From: Kitasatospora sp. NA04385
GTDB lineage: Bacteria; Actinomycetota; Actinomycetes; Streptomycetales; Streptomycetaceae
Length of the DNA stretch: 64,000 nucleotides
Assembly (NCBI RefSeq): GCF_013364235.1
Contig: NZ_CP054919.1
Span: 2,778,328 to 2,842,327 of the forward strand
Reading direction: 5' to 3'
Part shown: one piece after another, positions 28,726 to 37,342 of the stretch
Layout of the letters: every line of letters starts with the position of its first letter
How positions within the stretch are numbered: the stretch's first letter is position 1
The notes under the pieces: model-generated
What the model was told of the DNA's origin: nothing
Database searches by the model: none
What the model saw: the letters and a program-made list of their open reading frames with translations, nothing else
Program-made: the position numbers and the translations under genes

Positions 28726-29426
28726 GTCGTGCACCCGGCCGGTCCGGAGGGCGCCTCCAGGCGGACGCCGACGCCGCGCACGGTGTGCAGGTAGCGCGGG
28801 CTGGAGGCGGTCTCGCCGAGCTTGCGGCGCAGCCAGGACAGGTGGACGTCGATGGTCTGGTCGCCGCCGTAGGTCTGCCGCCACACCTCGGCCAGGATCT
28901 CCTTGCGCGGGACGACCACGCCGGGGCGGGCCGCGAGGAAGGCCAGCAGGTCGAACTCGCGGCGGGTGAGGTCGAGCCGCTGCCCGTCGAGCAGGGCCTC
29001 GCGGCGCTGCGGGTCGATGGCGAGGCCGCCGACCCGCAGGATCTGCGGGGCCGTCAGGGCGCCGCCGCCCAGTCTGCGCAGGACGGCGGCCATCCGGGCG
29101 GTCAGGTGTTCACCGGAGAAAGGTTTCACCAGGTAGTCGTCGGCGCCGTCGTTCAGCAGCCGGACGATCTCCGCCTCGTCGTCCCGCGCCGTGGAGATGA
29201 TCACCGGGACGTTGGTCAGGCCCCGGATCATCTTGAGCGCCTCGCTGCCGTCCAGGTCCGGCAGGCCCAGGTCGAGGACCACCAGGTCGCAGCCGACCTG
29301 GGCGACTTCGCGCAGGGCCTCCAGGGCGGTGCCGACGGAGCGCACGGCGTGGCCGGTGTCGGCCAGATGGCGGATCAGGGCGGAACGCACAAAGGGGTCG
29401 TCCTCGACCACAAGCACTGTTGCCAT
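28722..29426 (-). CDS. OmpR/PhoB-type response regulator
   Basis: 234 residues. The receiver domain has acidic pair Glu8-Asp9-Asp10, phospho-acceptor Asp52 and Lys101. The C-terminal winged helix (LTRREFDLLAFLAARPGVVV, then TIDVHLSWLRRKLGE and YLHTVRGVGVRLE) places it in the OmpR/PhoB class. It is translationally coupled to the kinase. Clear targets are not visible in the window. Confidence 0.94.
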   Translation of the reverse strand: MATVLVVEDDPFVRSALIRHLADTGHAVRSVGTALEALREVAQVGCDLVVLDLGLPDLDGSEALKMIRGLTNVPVIISTARDDEAEIVRLLNDGADDYLVKPFSGEHLTARMAAVLRRLGGGALTAPQILRVGGLAIDPQRREALLDGQRLDLTRREFDLLAFLAARPGVVVPRKEILAEVWRQTYGGDQTIDVHLSWLRRKLGETASSPRYLHTVRGVGVRLEAPSGPAGCTT

Positions 29427-29606
29427 GGGGCTGCACGGTACGGCATCGCGGCCCAGTGGTCTGTACCTCGGGTGGCCCCGACCACCCCCGCGGGAGGCCG
29501 TCCCTTGAGCTTCCCTGAAGCTGCGCGCTCTTTTTCCACAAGGTTTCTGCGGATATCCCGGCCCACTGACCTGGCCGTGACATTCGTACGGCAGGATGGG
29601 CCCGCG

Positions 29607-30170
29607 ATGCGGAGCGGACTGGTTCAACTGGGCGCCTGGACGACGGCCACCGGAGCGGCGGTGGCGTTGTCCTGGCTCGGCGTGCACGCGGTGCTCGTCG
29701 ACACGGTTTTCGAGCAGCCGGCGGCGGTTCAGCTGCCCTCGGTGGCCTCGTCCCCGCCGGCGGGGACGACTCCGCCGGTCTCCCCGAGCGGTCCGCCGCC
29801 GCCCTCCGCGGCGGCCCCGAGCCCGACGCCCGACCCGGACCCGAGCCCGACGCCGGGCGCGGGGACGGGGGGCGGGTCCGGCGCGGGGGCGACGGTGTCC
29901 GCTCGGCCCACCACCCCGGCCCGCCGGAGCAGCAGCCCGCCCAGCACGGTGCACAGCTATCCGGTGCTGGGCGGCCGGGTGGCGCTCGACCAGCGGCCCA
30001 CCGAGGCCAGGCTGGTGTCGGCGGTGCCGGATCCGGGCTGGTCGGTGCAGGTCTGGCACGGCGACCAGTGGATGCAGGTCAGCTTCTCCAAGGACGACCG
30101 GGCCTCGATGGTGTTCGTGTCCTGGAACGGGCACGAGCCCGACGTGCAGACCTTCGTCGTCGGCAACTGA
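29607..30170 (+). CDS. Membrane-anchored or secreted hypothetical protein
   Basis: 187 residues. A hydrophobic N-terminal segment (WTTATGAAVALSWLGVHAVL) acts as signal or anchor, then about 75 residues rich in Pro, Ser and Thr, as in wall-spanning linkers. The final 70 residues form a small domain (YPVLGGRVALDQRPTEARLVSAVPDPGW to SWNGHEPDVQTF) that looks extracytoplasmic. It diverges from the two-component operon and may be its target, since genes next to such operons often are (inference). Confidence 0.65.
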   Translation: MRSGLVQLGAWTTATGAAVALSWLGVHAVLVDTVFEQPAAVQLPSVASSPPAGTTPPVSPSGPPPPSAAAPSPTPDPDPSPTPGAGTGGGSGAGATVSARPTTPARRSSSPPSTVHSYPVLGGRVALDQRPTEARLVSAVPDPGWSVQVWHGDQWMQVSFSKDDRASMVFVSWNGHEPDVQTFVVGN

Positions 30171-30259
30171 CCGTCCGCCGGGCTGACGCACGGGCCGCGC
30201 CGACCGCACAATGTCGGTCGGAGCCCCGACCCGTCCGCACCACTCCCCCGGAGCCGCCC

Positions 30260-30790
30260 GTGCCCCCGCAGCCCGACGCCATCGACGCGCTGGACGGCAG
30301 GCTGATCCGGCTGCTCGCCGAGGAGCCGCGGATCGGCGTGCTGGAGTGCTCGCGCCGCCTGCAGGTGGCGCGCGGCACGGTGCAGGCCCGGCTGGACCGG
30401 CTGCAGGCGCGCGGGGTGATCGGCGGGTTCGGCCCGCAGGTGGACCCGGCGGCGCTCGGCTACCCGGTGACGGCGTTCGCGACGCTGGAGATCTCGCAGG
30501 GGCAGGGCGCGGACGTCCGGGCGCACCTGGCGGCGGTGCCGGAGGTGCTGGAGCTGCACACCATCACCGGCCACGGGGACATGCTGGTGCGGATCGTGGC
30601 CCGTTCGAACGCGGACCTGCAGCGGGTGATCGACCGGGTGGTGGGGTTCGACGGGATCGTCCGGGCGTCCACCGCGATCGCGCTGGAGAACCCGGTGCCG
30701 TACCGGGTGCTGCCGCTGGTGGAGCAGGCGGCCGGGACGGGGGGCCGGACGGAGGCGCAGCCGGGGACGCAGCCGGGGGCCGGGCGCTGA
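30260..30790 (+). CDS. Lrp/AsnC-family transcriptional regulator
   Basis: 176 residues from the GTG at 30260 with GGAG upstream. AIDALDGRLIRLLAEEPRIG and ARGTVQARLDRLQARGVI form the N-terminal helix-turn-helix; the C-terminal RAM/ACT-like domain runs to about residue 155 (ALENPVPYRVLPLV). Such proteins are feast/famine regulators that bind amino acids or related metabolites. The last 20 residues are low complexity. Confidence 0.9.
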   Translation: MPPQPDAIDALDGRLIRLLAEEPRIGVLECSRRLQVARGTVQARLDRLQARGVIGGFGPQVDPAALGYPVTAFATLEISQGQGADVRAHLAAVPEVLELHTITGHGDMLVRIVARSNADLQRVIDRVVGFDGIVRASTAIALENPVPYRVLPLVEQAAGTGGRTEAQPGTQPGAGR

Positions 30791-30978
30791 CCCTGCGCCG
30801 GTGCCCGTCCGTCCTGGCGCTCCTCCCCTTGCCGGGGATCCATTGGCATATGCCTCCTGCCCGTGCAGGCGAAGATCGCAGCCATGAGCACATGGACCGC
30901 ACTCCCCGAGTGCCCGCCAGCCGTCCCACCGTCAGCACCGGCCCCCCGGCGGGCCGTTCGACCGGGGGAGGCCCAGCG

Positions 30979-31746
30979 ATGAGCCGGGTCACCGAGCCGC
31001 AGACCACCCTGATCGCGTCCGCGCAACGGGCCCTGCGGCTCCTGGAGGCCGCCGCCCGGCACCCGTCCGGCGCCACCGCCAAGCAGCTCGCCCGGGACAC
31101 CGGGCTGGCCCTCGGCACCACCTACCACCTGCTGCGCACCCTGGTGCACGACAGCTACCTGGAGCGCCGCGCGGGGCTCTACTGCACCGGACCGGCGGTC
31201 TCCGGCCTGACCCGGGACCGGGTGGAGAGCCCGGCCGCCGGCCGGTCCCGGCTGGACGGGCTGCTCGGCCGGATCGCCCACCAGCTGTCCGCCGCCGTGC
31301 ACTTCGCCCGGTACAAGGACGGCGAGGTCGATCTGGTCGCGGCGGCGCCCGCCCCCGGCGCGCCCACCGCCGATCCGCGGCACTTCCGGGCCGGGGCGCA
31401 CGCCCACGCGGCCGGCAAGACGCTGCTGGCCCTGATGTCCGCCGAGGAGCGGCGGCGCCACCTGACCCGCTACCCGATGGTGCCGTTCACCCCCTACACC
31501 CTGCGCGAACCCGCCCACCTGCCGCTGCTGCCCCGGCACGGGCCGCAGCGGGCCGCGCCGATCACCCAGTACCAGGAGTACACGCTGGGCACGGCCGGGG
31601 CGGCGGTCCCGATCGTGCTGGGCAGCGGGCTGGCCGCGATCGCGGTGTCGCTGCCGATGACCCAGGCCCACCGCTTACCGGAGATCGCCGCACGACTGCG
31701 CGCCCGGGTCGGCGACGACCTGGTGACGGCCGCGTTCGGGCTGTAG
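30979..31746 (+). CDS. IclR-family transcriptional regulator
   Basis: 255 residues from the ATG at 30979, with GGGGGAGG nine bases upstream. The N-terminal winged helix (ALRLLEAAARHPSGATAKQLA, ALGTTYHLLRTLV) and C-terminal effector domain with HAAGKTLLALMS and GTAGAAVPI match IclR. The effector is unknown. A 10-base palindrome GGCATATGCC at 30845-30854 in its leader could be an autoregulatory site. Confidence 0.88.
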   Translation: MSRVTEPQTTLIASAQRALRLLEAAARHPSGATAKQLARDTGLALGTTYHLLRTLVHDSYLERRAGLYCTGPAVSGLTRDRVESPAAGRSRLDGLLGRIAHQLSAAVHFARYKDGEVDLVAAAPAPGAPTADPRHFRAGAHAHAAGKTLLALMSAEERRRHLTRYPMVPFTPYTLREPAHLPLLPRHGPQRAAPITQYQEYTLGTAGAAVPIVLGSGLAAIAVSLPMTQAHRLPEIAARLRARVGDDLVTAAFGL

Positions 31747-31855
31747 CCCGGACGCGCTCCCCGGGGGAAGAGAGAGAAGAGCACGAGGGCCGGGCGCACG
31801 GGGGTGCCACGCCCGGTCCCATCCGTCCGGCGGGCCCGCCGGACGCGACGGGCCG

Positions 31856-32680
31856 TCAGCAGTGCGGCACCGCACCGCCGCCGTTCAGCGCCTGGAGCGC
31901 GGCGACCGAGTCGGAGAGGGTGTCCACCGGGATCAGCTGCAGGCCGTCGGGGGTGTTGACCTTGCCCTGCGCGCACTCGCTGCGCGGCAGCAGGAACACC
32001 GTGGCCCCGGCCGCGTGCGCCGCCTGCGTCTTCAGCGGGATGCCGCCGACCTGGCCGATCCGCCCGTCCGCGTCGACCGTGCCGGTGCCGGCCACGTTCC
32101 GCCCGCCGGTCAGGTCGCCGCCCTTGCCGTCCCCGGCGATCTTGTCGATGATGCCCAGCGCCAGCATCTGCCCGCCGCTCGGCCCGCCGATCTGGCCGAG
32201 GTCGATCCGCACCCGGACCTGCTCCGGCGACAGGTGCAGGTAGCCCAGCGCGGCCAGGGTGGCGCTGTCCTGGGACTGCGTCATCTGCTGCTGGGTCGCC
32301 TCGTCCGCCTTCGCCGGGTCGCCCTGCGGGTAGACCTCGTCGGTGGGCACCACGGCCTTCTCCGGGTCGGCCCAGGCCGCCATCGTGTCCCACAGGGTGT
32401 TGCGCACGCCCGGGTTGGTGGCGCTGACGGTGACCACCCGCAGCTGCCCGGAGGTCTGCCGCTGCTCCGCCCCGCTGATCGTGATCACCCGGGCGCCCTC
32501 GTACGTGCCCAGGGTGTCGGCGGTCTGGCCGGGCGACTCCAGGGTGTAGGGCAGCGGCACGAACGCGGCCACCGCGAACAGCGCGAGCACCGGCAGCGCG
32601 CACAGCCCGAGGGCGCGGGAGCGCGGGGAGGTCAGGACCGGGGGCAGGTTCTGGGAAGCCACCCCCGCATCCAAACACAC
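31856..32680 (-). CDS. Membrane-anchored Lon-like (S16) serine protease
   Basis: 274 residues. One N-terminal membrane helix (about 24-44, ALGLCALPVLALFAVAAFVPLPY), then an extracytoplasmic region beginning SPGQTADTLG. The C-terminal S16 domain carries the dyad Ser168 in GGPSGGQML and Lys217 in IPLKTQAA. It resembles YlbL-type proteases of Gram-positive bacteria, but the PDZ insert is reduced. Substrates are unknown. The start is a GTG at 32680; another GTG at 32662 is possible. Confidence 0.85.
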   Translation of the reverse strand: MCLDAGVASQNLPPVLTSPRSRALGLCALPVLALFAVAAFVPLPYTLESPGQTADTLGTYEGARVITISGAEQRQTSGQLRVVTVSATNPGVRNTLWDTMAAWADPEKAVVPTDEVYPQGDPAKADEATQQQMTQSQDSATLAALGYLHLSPEQVRVRIDLGQIGGPSGGQMLALGIIDKIAGDGKGGDLTGGRNVAGTGTVDADGRIGQVGGIPLKTQAAHAAGATVFLLPRSECAQGKVNTPDGLQLIPVDTLSDSVAALQALNGGGAVPHC

Positions 32681-32720
32681 CCCGGTACCCGTGCGGGCCC
32701 GGCGCGGTGCGGCGGCGGGC

Positions 32721-33371
32721 TCAGCGCAGCGCGTCGGCGACCTCGGTGGCGGCCTCGATCACCCGCGGGCCGACCCGCTCCGGGACGAGGCCGTTGAGCA
32801 TCACCACGCCGACGCTGCCCTCGATGCCGCTGAGGCCGATCAGCGCGGCGGCCGCGCCGCTGGCCCCGGACTGCTCCTCGGCCCGGGTGATCACGCAGCC
32901 CTGCTCGGGGCGGCGCTGGCCGGGGAAGCTGCGGGCCTCCAGGATGGCCCGGCCGGCCGCGCTCTCGGAGAGCGGGTGGCGCAGGCCGGTGCGGTAGGCG
33001 ACGTGGAAGTCCGTCCAGGTCGGTTCGACCACGGCGACGGCGAGCGCCTCGTTGCCGTCGACCAGGGTGAGGTGGGCGGTGGCGCCCAGGTCCTCGGCGA
33101 GCGAGCGCAGCGCGGGCAGCGCGGCCTCGCGCAGCAGCGGGTGGACGCGGTGGGCGAGCCGGAGGACGCCGAGGCCGACCCGGGCCCGGCCGCCGATGTC
33201 CCGGCGGACCAGGCCGTGCTGTTCGAGGGTGGCGAGCAGGCGGTAGACCACCGTGCGGTTGACGGCCAGCCGGGCCGCCAGTTCGGTCACCGTGAGCCCG
33301 CGTTCGGAGTCGGCGAGCAGTTTCAGTACCCGGACACCCCTGTCCAGGGTCTGGGAAGTCTCAGCAGTCAC
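32721..33371 (-). CDS. Second IclR-family regulator
   Basis: 216 residues. LDRGVRVLKLLADSERGLTV and VNRTVVYRLLATLEQHGLV give the winged helix; the effector domain is shortened, with ESAAGRAILEARSF. Its length is at the low end for IclR proteins. It is 40 bases upstream of the Lon-like protease on the same strand and may be co-transcribed with it, although the products have no obvious link. Confidence 0.87.
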   Translation of the reverse strand: MTAETSQTLDRGVRVLKLLADSERGLTVTELAARLAVNRTVVYRLLATLEQHGLVRRDIGGRARVGLGVLRLAHRVHPLLREAALPALRSLAEDLGATAHLTLVDGNEALAVAVVEPTWTDFHVAYRTGLRHPLSESAAGRAILEARSFPGQRRPEQGCVITRAEEQSGASGAAAALIGLSGIEGSVGVVMLNGLVPERVGPRVIEAATEVADALR

Positions 33372-33758
33372 GAGGCGCCAGGTCCTTTCCGCGGCAGGTC
33401 CGACCTTACGGCAGAACTGCCTTTGGCCGCACCGGAATTGGTCGCGCGCGGGGAGGGTGTTCCAGCGCGGGAGGCCGGCCCGGGCGACATCGGCAGGGCA
33501 TGGGACTCCGCGACACCCGGCCGGGCCGGCGGGTGGGGCCCGGATGAGTGTGGGGAGACGCTAGTGAACGGGGGCGCCCGGTGGAAGTGGTTGTCCAAAA
33601 TTCGGGCGTCATCGATGGGAAGTCGTGATGACAAAACGGAACAAGGGGCACATAGCCCGCGGCGCGAACGCACGAGTGTCCGATATCTGGGCGCGGCCCC
33701 GACCGGTCGGCACCCGGTCGGGGCGGCGGGGCGGCCGGACGCGACGGCCGGGCGGGGC
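33372..33758 (-). other. Gap between helicase and IclR genes
   Basis: 387 bases. The stretch around 33580-33670 is lower in GC and, in minus-strand sense, could carry the IclR promoter. An inverted repeat GGCAGTTCTGCC lies near 33411-33422, about 40 bases before the IclR start, a plausible operator. No coding sequence is convincing. Confidence 0.35.
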
Positions 33759-35606
33759 TCAGCCCTGGGTGGCCCACTCGCGGATCCGGGCGATCCGCGC
33801 CTTGAGCTGGTTGGCGGTGGCCTGCGCGGTGAGCGGGCCGCCGCACTGCCGGCGCAGCTCGTTGTGGATGCTGCCGTGCGGCTGCTCGGTGCGGTGGTGC
33901 CAGGCGGCGACCAGCGCGTTCAGCTCCTTGCGCAGTTCGCGCAGTTCCTGGTGGGTGACCACCGGGCGCTCCTCGGCGGGGAGTTCCAGCAGGTCGGCCT
34001 CCTCGGCGGGCCTGGCCTTGGAGCGCTGGATCTGCCGGTGCTGGCGCTTCTGGAGCAGCATCTGCACCTGGTCGGGTTCGAGCAGGCCCGGGATGCCGAG
34101 GTAGTCCTCCTCCTCCTCGCTGCCGGGGTGCGCCTGCATGCCGAACTCCATGGCGTTGTACAGCACCCGGTCGAAGACCGCGTCGCTGCCCAGCGCCTCG
34201 TAGGAGAACTCCTCGGTGCCGGTGTCCGCCCCGTCGTTGGCCTTCTCGGCCTCGGCGAGCAGCCGGTCCTCCTCGTCGAAGAGGCCCTCGCCCTCCTTCT
34301 TGGGCCGGTCCAGGACGTGGTCGCGCTGGAGCTCCATCTCGTTGGCGAAGCCGAGCAGCATCGGGATGGTCGGCAGGAACACCGAGGCGGTCTCGCCGCG
34401 CTTGCGGGCGCGCACGAAGCGGCCGACGGCCTGGGCGAAGAACAGCGGGGTGGAGATCGAGGTGGCGTACACGCCGACGCACAGCCGGGGCACGTCGACG
34501 CCCTCGGAGACCATCCGGACCGCGACCATCCAGCGCGAGGTGCCCTCGGCGTAGTCGGAGATCCGCCGGGAGGCCTCGGTCTCGTCGGAGAGCACCAGGG
34601 TGACCTTCTCGCCGGTGATCTCGCGCAGCAGCTTGGCGTACGCCCGGGCCACCGTCTGGTCGGTGGCGATCACCAGGCCGCCGGCGTCCGGGATGCCCTT
34701 GCGGACCTCGGTCAGCCGCCGGTCGGCGGCCTGGAGCACGGCCGGGATCCACTCGCCCTGCGGGGCGAGCGCGGTGCGCCAGGCCTGGGCGATCAGGTCC
34801 TTGGTCATCGGCTCGCCGAGCCGGGCCTCCAGCTCGTCGCCGGCCTTGGTGCGCCAGCGCATGTTGCCGGAGTAGCTGAGGAAGATCACCGGGCGGACCA
34901 CGTGGTCGGCCAGCGCGTGCCCGTAGCCGTAGGTGTAGTCGGCGACCGACTTGCGGATGCCGTCGCCGCCCGCCTCGTACTGGACGAACGGGATCGGGTT
35001 GGTGTCGGAGCGGAACGGGGTGCCGGTGAGGGCGAGCCGGCGGGTGGCCGGCTCGAACGCCTCGAAGCAGGCCTCGCCCCAGGACTTGGAGTCGCCGGCG
35101 TGGTGGATCTCGTCCATGATCACCAGCGTCTTGCGCGCCTCGGTGCGGTTGCGGTGCAGCATCGGGTTGACGCCGACGCCCGCGTACGTGATCACGATGC
35201 CCTGGTAGTCCTTGGACAGCGGGCCCGAGGAGTACGCCGGGTCGAGCCGGATCCCTATCCGGGCGGCGGCCTCGGCCCACTGCTTCTTCAGGTGCTCGGT
35301 GGGCGCCACCACGGTGACCTGCTGCACCAGGTGGTTGTGCAGCAGGTAGGACGCCAGGGTCAGGGCGAAGGTGGTCTTTCCGGCGCCCGGGGTGGCGACC
35401 GCCAGGAAGTCCCGGGGCTGCTTCTCGATGTAGAGGTCCAGCGCGCCCTGCTGCCAGGCCCGCAGGCTGGCGGCGGTGCCCCAGGGGGCGCGGCCCGGGA
35501 AGGCCGGGGAGAGGTGCGCGGCGGCGGAGGTGCCGCTCGGGCGGGGGTGGGTGCTGTCGGCGTGCGAGAACAGCGGGGCCATCGAGGAGGAGGCGGCGGT
35601 AGTCAC
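33759..35606 (-). CDS. Superfamily 2 DEAH-type helicase
   Basis: 615 residues from the GTG at 35606. Walker A ATPGAGKTT is at 71-79, motif II DEIH at 165-168, motif III LTGTPF follows, and motif VI is QAVGRFVRARKRG. The arrangement resembles the ComFA/XPB-like 'restriction endonuclease type III res subunit' branch. There is no nuclease domain; the C-terminal 150 residues are charged and helical. It probably translocates on DNA in repair or recombination. The gene is monocistronic here. Confidence 0.9.
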   Translation of the reverse strand: MTTAASSSMAPLFSHADSTHPRPSGTSAAAHLSPAFPGRAPWGTAASLRAWQQGALDLYIEKQPRDFLAVATPGAGKTTFALTLASYLLHNHLVQQVTVVAPTEHLKKQWAEAAARIGIRLDPAYSSGPLSKDYQGIVITYAGVGVNPMLHRNRTEARKTLVIMDEIHHAGDSKSWGEACFEAFEPATRRLALTGTPFRSDTNPIPFVQYEAGGDGIRKSVADYTYGYGHALADHVVRPVIFLSYSGNMRWRTKAGDELEARLGEPMTKDLIAQAWRTALAPQGEWIPAVLQAADRRLTEVRKGIPDAGGLVIATDQTVARAYAKLLREITGEKVTLVLSDETEASRRISDYAEGTSRWMVAVRMVSEGVDVPRLCVGVYATSISTPLFFAQAVGRFVRARKRGETASVFLPTIPMLLGFANEMELQRDHVLDRPKKEGEGLFDEEDRLLAEAEKANDGADTGTEEFSYEALGSDAVFDRVLYNAMEFGMQAHPGSEEEEDYLGIPGLLEPDQVQMLLQKRQHRQIQRSKARPAEEADLLELPAEERPVVTHQELRELRKELNALVAAWHHRTEQPHGSIHNELRRQCGGPLTAQATANQLKARIARIREWATQG

Positions 35607-35929
35607 GGTCTCCGAACGGGGTCGTCGCAGGTCAGAGCCTGTGCGAGGCCCTGCCCCCGCGGTCGGCGGGCGGTCGTGGAACCCGCCCAGCCTAGCCCCT
35701 TCCCGCGGCTCGCCGGCCGCCGCGGCACGCCCCTGTGGCGCGCGTCCCACCGGATTCGTACGACTGTCACCGCACCTTCACACGGCGGGGCCGGCGCTCC
35801 CCCCGATGTGGCCGAACGGGTGATTCGCCGGAGGCCGCGCGGCGCCCGGGCGGCGGCCCGGCAGCCCGGCCGCCGCCCGTGGAATGGCCGTTCCCGGCGG
35901 TCCGGAACGCCCGGACCGACCCGTTCGGG
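35607..35929. other. GC-rich divergent spacer
   Basis: About 320 bases between the helicase start and the Crp-type promoter of the second SsgA-like gene. I see only GC-rich sequence, shadow frames, and likely helicase 5' sequence close to 35607. No tRNA or riboswitch motif is present. Confidence 0.35.
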
Positions 35930-35973
35930 TGTGATGCAGGTCACTTGAATCGGGCTCGGAACCGGCGTAATGG
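35930..35973 (+). promoter_or_regulatory. Crp-like site and promoter of the SsgA-like gene
   Basis: TGTGATGCAGGTCACT (35930-35945) fits the Streptomyces Crp pattern GTG-N6-GNCAC exactly and the E. coli CRP pattern with one mismatch. Directly downstream is TTGAAT (35945-35950), 17 bases, TAATGG (35968-35973), a good vegetative promoter. The Crp centre falls near -43 of the predicted start, the activating position. It would make the SsgA-like gene at 36054 cAMP-responsive (inference). Confidence 0.6.
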
Positions 35974-36053
35974 TTTCCGTCCCTCGTGACTCTCCATCAG
36001 CGGGAGGCGACACCGGTCGCATCCGCACCAGCACGCCCTCAGGAGGAACCGCC

Positions 36054-36554
36054 GTGTCCGCAGCGCCCGCGCCGGTCGAGCAGACCACCCACGCCCGACT
36101 GATCGTCAGCACCCACCGCTCCGCGCTGCTGCGGGTCACCCTGCGGTACCGCGCCGACGACCCGCTGGCGGTCCGGATGGTCTTCCCCGCCGAGTACGCG
36201 CTGGAGGCGGTCGGCGCGTCCGACGGCCCGCTGGGCGCCCTCCCCGACCCGGCCGACGACCCGTTCGGCGAAGCCGCCGGGGCCGACGGGGTGGACGGGG
36301 TGGAGTGGGTGTTCGCCCGCCAGCTGCTCGCCTCCGGGCTCGACCTGCCCAGCGGCGAGGGCGACGTGCACATCCGCCCCGCGTCCGGCCGGCGCACCGT
36401 CGTCGAGCTGCGCTCCCCCGAGGGCGTCGCGCTGCTCCAGTTCGACCGCGCCGAGCTGCGCCGCTTCCTGTGGCACAGCCACCTGGTGGTGCCCGAGGGA
36501 CAGGAGCTGCGCCACCTGGACTGCGACCGGGCGCTCGCCGAGCTGCTGGCCTGA
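36054..36554 (+). CDS. SsgA-like protein with internal acidic insert
   Basis: 166 residues from the GTG at 36054, with AGGAGG seven bases upstream. Family landmarks are LRVTLRYRADDPLAVRMVF, VEWVFARQLLASGLDLPSGEGDVHIRP, LRSPEGVALLQF and the tail LDCDRALAELLA. Compared with the 139-residue member at 24701 it has an extra acidic/Gly/Ala loop of about 30 residues near 53-80 (GALPDPADDPFGEAAGADG). It probably works in division or sporulation through FtsZ-associated partners. Its promoter carries a Crp-like site. Confidence 0.88.
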   Translation: MSAAPAPVEQTTHARLIVSTHRSALLRVTLRYRADDPLAVRMVFPAEYALEAVGASDGPLGALPDPADDPFGEAAGADGVDGVEWVFARQLLASGLDLPSGEGDVHIRPASGRRTVVELRSPEGVALLQFDRAELRRFLWHSHLVVPEGQELRHLDCDRALAELLA

Positions 36555-36607
36555 GCGGTCGCCGTCCCGGCGGGACGCCCCGCACGCCCCGTCCGGACGG
36601 CGGCCGC

Positions 36608-37279
36608 TCAGGCCCGCTGGGTGCGCACCAGGTGCGCGTACACCACCACGTTCCCGTCGTAGCCGCCCTCCCGGGTGAAGCTGCCGCCGCAGGTGATCAG
36701 GCGCAGCTGGGCGTCCGGGGTGGCCGCGTACACCTTGCGGTCCGGGAACCCGCTCTTCGGGTAGACCTCCACGCCGTCGACCTGGAACCAGGCGCTGGCC
36801 CGGTCCGCCCGGGAGACCTCCAGCTGGTCGCCCTTGTGCAGCGCGCCCAGCCGGTAGAACACCGCCGGGCCGTGCGCGTTGTCCACGTGCCCGGCCAGCA
36901 CCGCCGTCCCGCTGGAGCCGGGGGCGGCGCCGTCCCGGTACCAGCCGGCCAGGTTGCGGTCCTCCTCCGGGGGCGGCTGCAGCCGGCCCTCGCCGTCCAG
37001 GCCGAGCCGGGCCACCGGGGCGTCCACCCCGAGCACCGGGATCCGCACCCGGACCGGCGGCGAGGGCGGCAGCGCGGGGACGGCCGGGCCCACCGGGGTG
37101 CCGTCGTACGCCTGCGCCGCGACCGGCGCCGGCGGCAGGGTGCCGGCCAGCCCGCCGTGCAGCATCCACGCCCCCGTGACGACGGCGGTCGCGGCCGCCA
37201 CCGCCCCCGTCCACGTCCGCTCGCCCACCGCACGCCCTCCGACCGCCCGCCGACCCTGACCCCGACCCGCCCAGTTCAC
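36608..37279 (-). CDS. Class F sortase
   Basis: 223 residues. One N-terminal membrane helix (about 24-45) anchors an extracellular sortase domain. Catalytic residues are His131 in AGHVDN, Cys197 in LITCGG and Arg203 shortly after. Actinobacterial class F sortases are the compact form; their sorting motifs are poorly defined. No LPxTG-type substrate is obvious in the window. It is convergent with the SsgA-like gene. Confidence 0.88.
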   Translation of the reverse strand: MNWAGRGQGRRAVGGRAVGERTWTGAVAAATAVVTGAWMLHGGLAGTLPPAPVAAQAYDGTPVGPAVPALPPSPPVRVRIPVLGVDAPVARLGLDGEGRLQPPPEEDRNLAGWYRDGAAPGSSGTAVLAGHVDNAHGPAVFYRLGALHKGDQLEVSRADRASAWFQVDGVEVYPKSGFPDRKVYAATPDAQLRLITCGGSFTREGGYDGNVVVYAHLVRTQRA

Positions 37280-37342
37280 CCGGCGCCCGAGGTTGCAGCA
37301 CCCCGTGGGTTCTGTCCGAGTGACGCGGCCGGTGACGCGCCG

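Noticed and set aside
33368..33673. Minus-strand ORF spanning the IclR upstream region
   Set aside because: No ribosome site and no recognisable domain; the lower-GC segment better fits a promoter.
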